The notes beneath the pieces were generated by a model. The model was not told the DNA's origin and did not search any database. It worked only from the letters and a program-made list of their open reading frames with translations. A stretch of DNA of 64,000 nucleotides from Pseudoalteromonas sp. MMG007 (lineage in GTDB: Bacteria > Pseudomonadota > Gammaproteobacteria > Enterobacterales > Alteromonadaceae): positions 124,001-188,000 of the forward strand of contig NZ_JAGJEI010000002.1 in NCBI RefSeq assembly GCF_018100985.1. Reading direction: 5' to 3'. This document shows, piece after piece, positions 27,581 through 35,753 of the stretch (positions are counted from its first letter, which is position 1; each line of letters starts with the position of its first letter). A program made the position numbers and the translations under genes.

Positions 27581-28108
27581 ATGGCAAGTGTTGGCATTTT
27601 TTTCGGAAGTGATACAGGTAACACAGAACACGTAGCAAAGATGATCCAAAAAGAATTGGGTAAAAAGCTTGTTGCTGTTCACGATATTGCAAAAAGCTCT
27701 AAAGAAGAGATTGCTGAATTTGATTTGATCTTATTCGGTATCCCTACTTGGTACTACGGCGAAGCACAATGTGATTGGGATGATTTTTTCCCAGAGCTTG
27801 AAGACGTAGATTTTGAAGGTAAGCTAGTCGCTATTTTTGGTTGTGGTGACCAAGAAGATTACGCAGAGTACTTTTTAGATGCAATGGGTATGATTAACGA
27901 CATTGTTACTGAACGTGGCGCTATTGTTGTAGGCCATTGGCCAACTGAAGGCTATGATTTTGAAGCATCAAAAGGTATGGCTGATGACAATCACTTTGTA
28001 GGTTTAGGCATTGACGAAGATCGTCAACCAGAACTCACTGAAGAACGTGTTAAAGCATGGTCTGCACAAATCTTTGAAGAAATGTGTTTAAGCGAATTAG
28101 CTGACTAA
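27581..28108 (+). CDS. fldA: Flavodoxin I, long-chain
   Basis: This 175-residue FMN electron carrier is used in low-potential reductions. The phosphate-binding loop is FGSDTGNTEHVA (about 8-19), and the FMN-stacking residues lie in PTWYYGEAQCDWD (about 57-69) and GCGDQEDYAEYF (about 88-99). Acidic surface and length match E. coli FldA (176). It follows ybfE by 14 bp and is ended by a hairpin before the separate fur gene. The ybfE-fldA-fur order is conserved. Confidence 0.97.
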   Translation: MASVGIFFGSDTGNTEHVAKMIQKELGKKLVAVHDIAKSSKEEIAEFDLILFGIPTWYYGEAQCDWDDFFPELEDVDFEGKLVAIFGCGDQEDYAEYFLDAMGMINDIVTERGAIVVGHWPTEGYDFEASKGMADDNHFVGLGIDEDRQPELTEERVKAWSAQIFEEMCLSELAD

Positions 28109-28122
28109 TTTCTCCCCTCTTT

Positions 28123-28161
28123 CGCTAGCTGTTTAAATAATTATCAAACAGTTAGCGTTTT
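28123..28161 (+). terminator. Hairpin terminator after fldA
   Basis: CGCTAGCTGTTT and AAACAGTTAGCG pair over 12 bp with one G-T pair around an 11-nt loop, followed by TTTT. It lies 14 bp beyond the fldA stop. Confidence 0.75.
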
Positions 28162-28193
28162 AAGTTAAAATTACAATTATCATCAATTGTTCT

Positions 28194-28222
28194 TTGCACT
28201 TACCCCCTAGGCACGTTATTCT
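28194..28222 (+). promoter_or_regulatory. Candidate sigma-70 promoter of fur
   Basis: TTGCAC and TATTCT are spaced by 17 bp, ending about 70 bp before the fur ATG. The -35 is 5/6 and the -10 is 4/6 to consensus. No strong Fur box is seen here. Confidence 0.4.
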
Positions 28223-28294
28223 TACTGTTGCTAATGTGTCGTGTACATCTTTGCAAGATGTCTAGTATAACCAAATAAAATTGAGACAGATTTA

Positions 28295-28738
28295 ATGACT
28301 GATCACAACTTGGAACTTAAAAAAGCCGGTTTAAAAGTAACTTTACCGCGTATTAAAATTTTAGAGATTTTACAATCTCCAGATAACCAACACATCAGCG
28401 CTGAAGATGTTTACAAAATTCTATTGGACCTTGGTGAAGAAATTGGCCTAGCGACAGTTTACCGTGTACTCAACCAATTTGATGATGCAGGTATTGTAAG
28501 CCGTCATCACTTTGAAGGTGGAAAATCAGTATTTGAACTTTCAGGAAGCACTCATCACGACCATTTAGTATGTTTAAAATGTGGCAAGGTTGTTGAGTTT
28601 GAAGATGACATGATTGAACGCCGTCAGCTTGAGATTGCTGAAGAAAATGGTATTACACTTACTAATCACTCTTTATATTTATACGGCGAGTGTAACGATA
28701 AAGCAGCGTGTAAAGCATTTAGCGATGCCAACAGCTAA
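28295..28738 (+). CDS. fur: Ferric uptake regulator Fur
   Basis: This 147-residue iron-responsive repressor has an N-terminal winged helix (KAGLKVTLPRIKILEIL, ATVYRVLNQFDDAGIV, about 10-70). The metal-binding dimerisation half has HHDHLVCLKCGKVVEF (about 88-103) with the CxxC zinc site, and a C-terminal CNDKAAC pair. The length is normal. It is monocistronic between two terminators. A target candidate, the Fur box at 16372-16390, lies in this same window. Confidence 0.97.
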   Translation: MTDHNLELKKAGLKVTLPRIKILEILQSPDNQHISAEDVYKILLDLGEEIGLATVYRVLNQFDDAGIVSRHHFEGGKSVFELSGSTHHDHLVCLKCGKVVEFEDDMIERRQLEIAEENGITLTNHSLYLYGECNDKAACKAFSDANS

Positions 28739-28758
28739 TACTGCTTTTAAAGTAATAA

Positions 28759-28784
28759 AAAAACCTGCTAAATGCAGGTTTTTT
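28759..28784 (+). terminator. Rho-independent terminator after fur
   Basis: AAAAACCTGC and GCAGGTTTTT form a 10-bp stem with a TAAAT loop and a T tract, 20 bp beyond the fur stop. Confidence 0.9.
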
Positions 28785-28821
28785 TGTATATAAATATTGT
28801 GACTCATGTAAATCTTCTAAA

Positions 28822-28979
28822 TTATACCAATTCGCTTATTTTTAGAATGTGGTAAACGTGCTGATAGCTCTTACTAGGAATTGCACCTGCATTTATGCAT
28901 TTAATAAACAGAATTTTTAACACTGCTAATGTAAGGTTTACCTCTTAAAATGATTGAGTATTATTACAAATTGGTATTA
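28822..28979. repeat. Short intergenic element bounded by ATACCAATT inverted repeats
   Basis: The ends carry ATACCAATT (about 28824-28832) and its inverse AATTGGTAT. Nested inside is a second inverted pair, GGTAAAC (28851-28857) and GTTTACC (28936-28942). The layout resembles small MITE-like intergenic repeats with this end motif in Alteromonadales and Vibrionales, as I recall. It fills the 275-bp gap between fur and the 3' end of glnS and codes for nothing evident. Confidence 0.5.
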
Positions 28980-29003
28980 TGCCCAATTTATTTTTGGGCA
29001 TAA
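28977..29003. terminator. Hairpin just past glnS
   Basis: TTATGCCCAA and TTGGGCATAA form a 10-bp perfect stem with a 7-nt loop, 11 bp beyond the glnS stop. No T tract follows on the minus strand, where the ATACCAATT element begins instead. It may be a terminator whose tail was replaced, or part of the element. Confidence 0.45.
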
Positions 29004-29013
29004 CAATTAGTAA

Positions 29014-30672
29014 TCACTGAGTTTTAGACCACGAGTCACGTAGACCTACAGTTTGGTTGAATACAACGTTTTCTGATTTTGAATCGCGAGAAAAATAACC
29101 TGTCCGCTCAAATTGAAAGCCCTGCTCTGCTTTTGAACTAGCAAGTGAAGGCTCAAGTTTAGCATTTGGTAAAACAACTAACGATTCAGGGTTTAATGTC
29201 GTTTCAAACTCATCAGCGGCAGCTGGATTTGGTACATTAAACAAACGGTCATACAAACGTACTTCAGCGGTAATAGACTCTGGAGCAGAAACCCAATGGA
29301 TAACGCCTTTTACTTTACGACCATCACTTGGGTTTTTACCAAGGGTTTCGTTATCGTAAGTACAGTAAATAGTGGTTATTTCACCATTATCATCTTTTTC
29401 TACACGCTCTGCTTTAATAACATAAGCACCGCGTAAACGTACCTCTTTATCAAGCACTAAGCGTTTAAACTTATTATTTGCTTGCTCTTTAAAGTCTTCA
29501 CGTTCAATGTAAATTTCACGCGTAAACGGAACGTCACGACGACCCATTTCTTCTTTATTAGGGTGGTTAGCCACTGACAAAGTTTCAACTGTATCTGCAT
29601 CGTAATTTTCGATAACCACTTTAACAGGGTCTAATACTGCCATTGCACGAGGCGCATTTTCGTTTAGATCTTCACGAATACAGGCTTCAAGCATGCCCAT
29701 TTCAACCATGTTTTCTTGTTTTGTAACACCAATACGTAAACAAAACTCACGAATAGAACCGGGTGTATAACCGCGACGACGTAAACCAGCTATGGTAGGC
29801 ATACGAGGGTCGTCCCACCCTTCTACAAAATTATTCACAACTAAGTCGTTTAGCTTACGCTTAGACATAATTGTATATTCCAAGTTTAAACGTGAAAACT
29901 CAATTTGCTGTGGGTGACACTCAAGGCTGATATTATCAAGCACCCAGTCGTATAGACGGCGGTTATCTTGAAATTCAAGCGTGCAAAGCGAATGTGTAAT
30001 GCCTTCAATAGCATCAGATATACAATGAGTAAAATCGTACATAGGGTAAATGCACCACTTATCACCCGTTTGATGATGATGCGCAAAGCGTACACGATAA
30101 ATAATTGGATCGCGTAGCACCATAAATGAGCTAGCCATATCAATTTTAGCACGTAGAACACACTCACCTTCTTTGAATTCACCTGCGCGCATCTTTTCAA
30201 ATAGTGCTAGGTTTTCTTCAATTGAAGTATCTCGGTACGGGCTATTTTTACCAGGCTCTTTTAACGTACCACGATATTCACGTGCTTGTTCTGCTGTTAA
30301 AAAACAAACGTACGCTAAGCCTTTTTCAATAAGTTCTACGGCATAACCATATAAAGTATCAAAGTAATTAGACGAATACTTTATGTCGCCACTCCAGTTA
30401 AAACCTAACCATTTAACGTCTTCTTTTATAGAGTTAACATAGTTGATATCTTCTTTTTCTGGATTTGTATCGTCAAAACGTAGATTACATAAACCGTCGT
30501 AATCTTTTGCGATACCAAAATTTAAACAAATTGATTTTGCATGGCCAATGTGTAAAAAGCCATTTGGTTCAGGTGGAAAACGGGTATGCGTTGTTGCATG
30601 CTTTCCACTTGCTAAATCTTCATCAATTCGGGTTCTAATAAAGTTACTTGGGCGATTCTCAATTTCCGCCAT
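29014..30672 (-). CDS. glnS: Glutamine--tRNA ligase
   Basis: This 552-residue class I synthetase charges tRNA-Gln. The HIGH motif is in [15 protein letters not shown] (about 32-46) and the KMSKS equivalent is in [13 protein letters not shown] (about 266-278). The C-terminal anticodon-binding beta-barrels span the last 200 residues. Size and start ([16 protein letters not shown]) match E. coli GlnS. It stands alone, divergent from an unrecognised gene across a 215-bp gap that shows no clear structure. Confidence 0.98.
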   Translation of the reverse strand: MAEIENRPSNFIRTRIDEDLASGKHATTHTRFPPEPNGFLHIGHAKSICLNFGIAKDYDGLCNLRFDDTNPEKEDINYVNSIKEDVKWLGFNWSGDIKYSSNYFDTLYGYAVELIEKGLAYVCFLTAEQAREYRGTLKEPGKNSPYRDTSIEENLALFEKMRAGEFKEGECVLRAKIDMASSFMVLRDPIIYRVRFAHHHQTGDKWCIYPMYDFTHCISDAIEGITHSLCTLEFQDNRRLYDWVLDNISLECHPQQIEFSRLNLEYTIMSKRKLNDLVVNNFVEGWDDPRMPTIAGLRRRGYTPGSIREFCLRIGVTKQENMVEMGMLEACIREDLNENAPRAMAVLDPVKVVIENYDADTVETLSVANHPNKEEMGRRDVPFTREIYIEREDFKEQANNKFKRLVLDKEVRLRGAYVIKAERVEKDDNGEITTIYCTYDNETLGKNPSDGRKVKGVIHWVSAPESITAEVRLYDRLFNVPNPAAADEFETTLNPESLVVLPNAKLEPSLASSKAEQGFQFERTGYFSRDSKSENVVFNQTVGLRDSWSKTQ

Positions 30673-30887
30673 AGGAGTGCAATCCTCTGAATATTCGTGA
30701 TAACAAAACTAATGCATTATTACAAAAACAAACACTAACATACAGCACTAGATGCGGGTTTATTCTAGAAATTGCTTAACTTTAATTCTGATTAAGTGTT
30801 GTTTATAGATAAAATTTGTTTTAGCGCAATATTTAAGTCATCTAATAAATTTATAGTTGTCGTAATACGAAATAAAAGGACTCTAAG

Positions 30888-31958
30888 ATGGCTACCTCTA
30901 CTCAACACCGCGTATATATCCCTACAAATGCTCGTGCAAACCATTACTTACTGGCAGAGTTAATACCTAACGAAGATTTTTATAAAAACTTTAGCAATTG
31001 TGATTGCTGTTATGAGCGCATAGCGCGCCAGCTTTTTGCTTGTTGTGATGAATATGAATTACACAATGTGCATTTATTAGCTAACGATAAACTTCCCGTT
31101 GTACGCTTTCATGATGAGTCTTATCAATTAGAAACACAAAAGCAAATGCTGTTTTTTTATAACCCTCGCTATCACGAAGCGCATAAGGTCTATTACGCTA
31201 AAGGCGAGAAAAGTAAAAAAATACGATTATTATTTTTAGCAACCGGCGATGATTTAAGAGCAAACTCGGCACATTTTCATAATAAGGTGCTTAAAGTGCT
31301 AAATTATTTGCAAGAGCAGTTATTTCTAAACCAACCTCAATTTAAATTACGCGATCATCAACATTTAACATACGACTTATTTGCTAAAGAAAAAGGTAAT
31401 AAAGAAAGTTATGGATACAAATTAAGAAGTCTCTACCCTCGCTACCAGTCTAGGCAATGTAATATTCCAGATACTCACGCTGAAATGACCTACGTAACGT
31501 TCTCTATTCCCGTTTCACGCGCTATTAAAACCCAGTTTCAAACGTTAATAAATAATAATGACTATGCTAAATTTTATGATTATTTTGAAGATTCATTTAA
31601 GAAAGCGTGTATTACAAATAGATTGAGTCACGGCGCTATGGTTGCCAATGGGGCACTACCTATCATTCGTAATAGCAAAATAGATAAAAATGAGAACAAC
31701 TGTGAAATACAAAAATTAAGCTTTAATACACAAGACAATCAATTGGATTTAAAAAGCTTTTACCAAAGTGATAAGTTAGTAGAAACATTACATTTTGTAA
31801 TTGTTGCAACAGATAAAGATAGGCATGAGATAGGCTATGGGCGTTTTATGAATCAAGTAGAAAAAACAATACATACAATGTCCTCTGAGCTATCTATAAA
31901 TAAAGAGCGACAAGATTTATCTGTGCGGTTTTTTCAGCATATTAGTTACCCTTACTAA
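30888..31958 (+). CDS. Hypothetical protein with N-terminal cysteine cluster
   Basis: I do not recognise this 356-residue protein. No signal peptide or TM is visible and the composition is that of a soluble protein. Five cysteines crowd into residues 38-53 (NCDCCYERIARQLFACCDEY), suggesting a metal or redox site. Further single cysteines lie in SRQCNIPD, KKACITN and NNCEIQK. The middle (about 110-165) has mixed beta/helical character with many charged residues. AAAGGACTC supports the ATG. It is a single-gene unit between glnS and sucD with a strong shared terminator. Codon use looks like its neighbours. Full length and the good ribosome site argue that it is expressed; its function is unknown. 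Confidence 0.75.
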   Translation: MATSTQHRVYIPTNARANHYLLAELIPNEDFYKNFSNCDCCYERIARQLFACCDEYELHNVHLLANDKLPVVRFHDESYQLETQKQMLFFYNPRYHEAHKVYYAKGEKSKKIRLLFLATGDDLRANSAHFHNKVLKVLNYLQEQLFLNQPQFKLRDHQHLTYDLFAKEKGNKESYGYKLRSLYPRYQSRQCNIPDTHAEMTYVTFSIPVSRAIKTQFQTLINNNDYAKFYDYFEDSFKKACITNRLSHGAMVANGALPIIRNSKIDKNENNCEIQKLSFNTQDNQLDLKSFYQSDKLVETLHFVIVATDKDRHEIGYGRFMNQVEKTIHTMSSELSINKERQDLSVRFFQHISYPY

Positions 31959-31973
31959 TTTTTAGTCAATAAC

Positions 31974-32001
31974 AAAAAGGCTCGCAAATGCGAGCCTTTT
32001 T
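31974..32001. terminator. Bidirectional terminator between hypothetical gene and sucD
   Basis: AAAAAGGCTCGC and GCGAGCCTTTTT form a 12-bp perfect stem with an AAAT loop and T tracts on both strands, between the convergent genes. Confidence 0.92.
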
Positions 32002-32020
32002 AAAGATTAAACCAAGCTGA

Positions 32021-32893
32021 TTACCAGCCTGTTTTTTCTTTAAGTGCTTTACCGATATCAGCAAGTGAACGTACAGTTTGTACGCCAGCAGCTTCTAGTG
32101 CAGCAAATTTCTCATCAGCAGTACCTTTACCGCCTGCGATGATTGCGCCAGCGTGACCCATGCGCTTACCTTCTGGAGCAGTAACACCAGCAATGTAAGA
32201 TACAACAGGTTTAGTTACGTTAGCTTTGATGTACTCTGCAGCTTCTTCTTCTGCAGTACCACCAATTTCGCCAATCATTACGATTGCTTCAGTTTGTGGA
32301 TCTTTTTCGAACATTTCTAGAACGTCGATAAAGTTAGTACCTGGGATTGGATCACCACCAATACCAACACACGTAGACTGACCAAAACCAGCATCTGTAG
32401 TTTGCTTAACCGCTTCGTACGTTAAAGTACCAGAACGAGAAACAATACCTACTTTACCAGGCTTGTGGATGTGACCAGGCATGATACCAATCTTAGTCTC
32501 ACCAGGAGTGATAACACCTGGACAGTTAGGACCGATCATACGAGTACCTGTTTGATCTAGTTTAACTTTAACGTCAACCATATCAAGTGTAGGGATACCT
32601 TCAGTGATACAAACAATAAGCTCGATGCCAGCATCGATTGCTTCTAAGATTGCATCTTTACAGAAAGGTGCTGGTACGTAGATAACTGAAGCAGTTGCGC
32701 CAGTTTCTTGTACTGCATCACGTACTGTGTTGAATACAGGAAGACCAAGGTGCGTTTGACCGCCTTTACCTGGGCTAACACCGCCAACCATTTGTGTACC
32801 GTACTCAAGCGCTTGCTCTGAGTGGAAAGTACCTTGGCCACCAGTGAAACCCTGACAGATAACTTTTGTATCTTTATTGATTAATACAGACAT
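32021..32893 (-). CDS. sucD: Succinyl-CoA synthetase alpha subunit
   Basis: This 290-residue subunit binds CoA and carries the phospho-histidine. It has [17 protein letters not shown] (CoA site, about 13-29), [12 protein letters not shown], and the active His in [17 protein letters not shown] (about 247-263). The length matches E. coli SucD (289). It converts succinyl-CoA to succinate with nucleotide phosphorylation. Its ATG shares one base with the sucC stop codon. Confidence 0.98.
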   Translation of the reverse strand: MSVLINKDTKVICQGFTGGQGTFHSEQALEYGTQMVGGVSPGKGGQTHLGLPVFNTVRDAVQETGATASVIYVPAPFCKDAILEAIDAGIELIVCITEGIPTLDMVDVKVKLDQTGTRMIGPNCPGVITPGETKIGIMPGHIHKPGKVGIVSRSGTLTYEAVKQTTDAGFGQSTCVGIGGDPIPGTNFIDVLEMFEKDPQTEAIVMIGEIGGTAEEEAAEYIKANVTKPVVSYIAGVTAPEGKRMGHAGAIIAGGKGTADEKFAALEAAGVQTVRSLADIGKALKEKTGW

Positions 32894-34059
32894 TATTTGC
32901 CCTCCGCAGCAGCAACAACTTTTTCAGCAGCGTCTGTTAATGATTCAGCAGCGATGATGTCTAAGTCAGAGCTCTTAAGAACTTCACGACCTAATTCAGC
33001 ATTAGTACCTTCTAAACGTACAACTACAGGTACATTTACGCCTACTTCTTTAACTGCGCCAATGATACCTTCAGCGATCATGTCACAACGTACGATACCG
33101 CCAAAGATGTTAACTAAAACAGCTTTAACATTGTCATCAGAAAGAATGATTTTGAATGCTTCAGAAACACGTTCTTTAGTCGCGCCGCCACCAACATCTA
33201 GGAAGTTAGCTGGCTTGCCGCCGTGTAGGTTTACGATGTCCATAGTACCCATCGCTAGGCCTGCACCGTTAACCATACAACCTACGTTACCATCTAAAGC
33301 TACGTAGTTAAGCTCAAAGCTTGCTGCATGTGCTTCACGAGCATCTTCTTGAGATGGATCGTGGAACTCACGGATTTTTGGTTGACGGTAAAGTGCATTA
33401 CCATCGATACCGATTTTGCCGTCAAGACAGTGAAGGTTACCTTCGTCTGTAATTACTAACGGGTTGATTTCAAGAAGTGCGAAATCAAAATCGTTAAACA
33501 TTTTACCAAGACCCATGAAGATCTTAACGAACTGTTTCATTTGTGTTGGATTAAGACCCAATTTGAAACCAAGTTCACGTGCTTGGTAAGCTTGAGGACC
33601 TACTAATGGATCGATCTCAGCTTTGTGGATAAGTTCTGGTGTTTCTTCAGCAACAGTCTCAATTTCAACACCGCCTTCAGTAGACGCCATGAAAACAACT
33701 TTGCGAGAAGCACGGTCAACTACTGCACCTAGGTACAGTTCGTTTGCGATATCTGTACAGCTTTCAACTAAAATTTTAGCTACTGGCTGACCATTTTCGT
33801 CTGTTTGGTAAGTAACTAGGTTTTTACCTAACCAGTTAGCTGCAAACGCTTTAACTTCGTCGATAGTTTTAACTAGCTTTACACCGCCAGCTTTACCACG
33901 TCCACCTGCGTGAACCTGGGTTTTAACAACCCACATATCTCCGCCGATTTTTTCAGCAGCTGCAGCAGCTTCTTCAGGTGTATCGCAAGCGAAACCTTGA
34001 GAAACTGGTAAACCATATTCGGCAAAAAGTTGTTTTGCCTGATACTCATGCAAATTCAT
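32893..34059 (-). CDS. sucC: Succinyl-CoA synthetase beta subunit
   Basis: This 388-residue ATP-grasp subunit has the E. coli length. It shows [37 protein letters not shown] (ATP-binding lysine region, about 47-63) and [13 protein letters not shown], with [16 protein letters not shown] in the C-terminal part. It is co-translated with sucD. A 176-bp gap holding an intrinsic terminator separates it from sucB upstream, unlike the compact E. coli sucABCD. Confidence 0.98.
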   Translation of the reverse strand: MNLHEYQAKQLFAEYGLPVSQGFACDTPEEAAAAAEKIGGDMWVVKTQVHAGGRGKAGGVKLVKTIDEVKAFAANWLGKNLVTYQTDENGQPVAKILVESCTDIANELYLGAVVDRASRKVVFMASTEGGVEIETVAEETPELIHKAEIDPLVGPQAYQARELGFKLGLNPTQMKQFVKIFMGLGKMFNDFDFALLEINPLVITDEGNLHCLDGKIGIDGNALYRQPKIREFHDPSQEDAREAHAASFELNYVALDGNVGCMVNGAGLAMGTMDIVNLHGGKPANFLDVGGGATKERVSEAFKIILSDDNVKAVLVNIFGGIVRCDMIAEGIIGAVKEVGVNVPVVVRLEGTNAELGREVLKSSDLDIIAAESLTDAAEKVVAAAEGK

Positions 34060-34184
34060 GATGCTTTATCCAATTTTTTATACTAAAAGAGCTGAATATT
34101 TATTCAATAAACAACTATCCCAAATTGCGCACCTAGTATAGATCCCAAGGCTTAACATGAAAACCCCAGTAAGACCAAAGGCGC

Positions 34185-34217
34185 AAAAAAAAAGCTGTGA
34201 ATTGTGGTTCACAGCTT
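34185..34217 (-). terminator. Intrinsic terminator between sucB and sucC
   Basis: AAGCTGTGAA and TTCACAGCTT form a 10-bp perfect stem with a 6-nt loop (34192-34217). On the minus strand it is followed by a run of nine T residues (34193-34185). It lies 18 bp past the sucB stop and about 125 bp before sucC. Confidence 0.88.
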
Positions 34218-34235
34218 ACATTTCATACTACTTGA

Positions 34236-35750
34236 TTAAACATCCAGTAATAAGCGAGTTGGATCTTCAAGTAACTCTTTAATAGTTACTAAGAAACCAA
34301 CAGATTCTTTACCATCTATTTGGCGATGATCGTAAGAAAGTGCCAAATACATCATAGGAAGAATTTCAACTTTACCATTTACTGCCATTGGACGGTCTTG
34401 GATTTTGTGCATTCCCAAAATTGAAGACTGTGGCAAGTTAATGATAGGCGTAGATAGTAACGAACCAAATACACCACCGTTTGTAATTGTGAAGTTACCA
34501 CCCGTCATATCGTCAAGCGTTAGCTTACCGTCACGACCTTTAAGTGCTAGTTCACGAATACCTTTTTCAATTTCAGCAACTGATAGCTTATCGCAATCTT
34601 TAAGAACTGGTGTTACTAAACCACGAGGCGTAGAAACAGCAATGCTGATGTCAAAATAATTGTGGTATACGATATCGTCGCCATCGATTGACGCATTTAC
34701 ATCAGGGAAACGTTTAAGTGCTTCAGTGACTGCTTTCACGTAGAAAGACATGAAACCTAAGCGAATACCGTGACGCTTTTCGAATACTTCTTGGTACTGC
34801 TTACGAAGATCCATAATTGGCTTCATATTAACTTCATTAAACGTAGTTAACATTGCAGTAGAATTTTTAGCTTCAAGAAGGCGGTTAGCAATCGTTTTAC
34901 GTAGGCGTGTCATAGGAACACGTTTTTGAGTACGATCACCCATTGGCGCAGCCGGAGCCGCAGCTTCAGTTTTCTTAGCTGATGGCGCAGGTGCTTTTAA
35001 GAAGGTATCAACATCTTCTTTAGTTACACGACCATTTTTGCCAGTACCTTTGATTTTTGAAGCATCTAGACCTTTTTCAGCAATTAAGCGACGAACTGAT
35101 GGCGTTAACACATCAGAGCTGCCACTTGAATCAGCCGCAGGAGCCGCTTCTTCTTTAGCAGCAGGAGCAGCTGGTGCGCCGCCCGCTTTCACTGAGCCAA
35201 TTACTTGCTCACCAAGAACAGTATCGCCTTCAGCGTTGATTATCTCGCCCATAATGCCGTCTTCTTGAGCTACTACTTCAAGAACAACTTTATCAGTTTC
35301 AATATCTACTAAGTTTTGGTCGCGTGTAACTGCGTCACCTGGTTGTACATGCCATGTAGCAACTGTTGCGTCTGCAACTGATTCTGGAAGTACAGGTACT
35401 TTAATATCCACTTCTTTACCTTCTGATGCTGGTGCTGATTGCGCCGCTGGCGCGTCTTCTGATTTAGTTGGTGCAGATTCTTTGTCAGAGTCATCACTTG
35501 CTGGTGCTGCATCAGCATCACCAATTAAACCGATAACTTGATCGCCAAGTACCGTTGCACCTTCTTCTTGTGAAATTTCAGTGATCACACCGTCATTTGG
35601 TGCAACTACTTCTAAAACCACTTTATCTGTTTCAATGTCTACTAAGTTTTGGTCACGGCTTACTTTGTCGCCCACACTTACATGCCATGTAGCAACGGTA
35701 GCATCTGCAACCGACTCAGGAAGAACAGGAACTTTAATTTCTGTGCTCAT
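34236..35750 (-). CDS. sucB: 2-oxoglutarate dehydrogenase E2 with two lipoyl domains
   Basis: This 504-residue dihydrolipoyl succinyltransferase has two lipoyl domains (about 3-75 and 115-187). Each carries the lipoylated lysine in [10 protein letters not shown], and the two are about 56/72 identical by eye. Ala/Pro linkers, a subunit-binding domain (about 215-250, [15 protein letters not shown]) and a catalytic domain with [11 protein letters not shown] near 475 follow. E. coli SucB has one lipoyl domain and about 405 residues, so this is an expanded form. It follows sucA by 3 bp and is followed by a terminator. Confidence 0.96.
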   Translation of the reverse strand: MSTEIKVPVLPESVADATVATWHVSVGDKVSRDQNLVDIETDKVVLEVVAPNDGVITEISQEEGATVLGDQVIGLIGDADAAPASDDSDKESAPTKSEDAPAAQSAPASEGKEVDIKVPVLPESVADATVATWHVQPGDAVTRDQNLVDIETDKVVLEVVAQEDGIMGEIINAEGDTVLGEQVIGSVKAGGAPAAPAAKEEAAPAADSSGSSDVLTPSVRRLIAEKGLDASKIKGTGKNGRVTKEDVDTFLKAPAPSAKKTEAAAPAAPMGDRTQKRVPMTRLRKTIANRLLEAKNSTAMLTTFNEVNMKPIMDLRKQYQEVFEKRHGIRLGFMSFYVKAVTEALKRFPDVNASIDGDDIVYHNYFDISIAVSTPRGLVTPVLKDCDKLSVAEIEKGIRELALKGRDGKLTLDDMTGGNFTITNGGVFGSLLSTPIINLPQSSILGMHKIQDRPMAVNGKVEILPMMYLALSYDHRQIDGKESVGFLVTIKELLEDPTRLLLDV

Positions 35751-35753
35751 TGC

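Noticed and set aside
28160-28185. Possible Fur box upstream of fur (TTACAATTATCATCAATTG)
   Set aside because: Only about 11 of 19 positions match the consensus by my count, too few to call.
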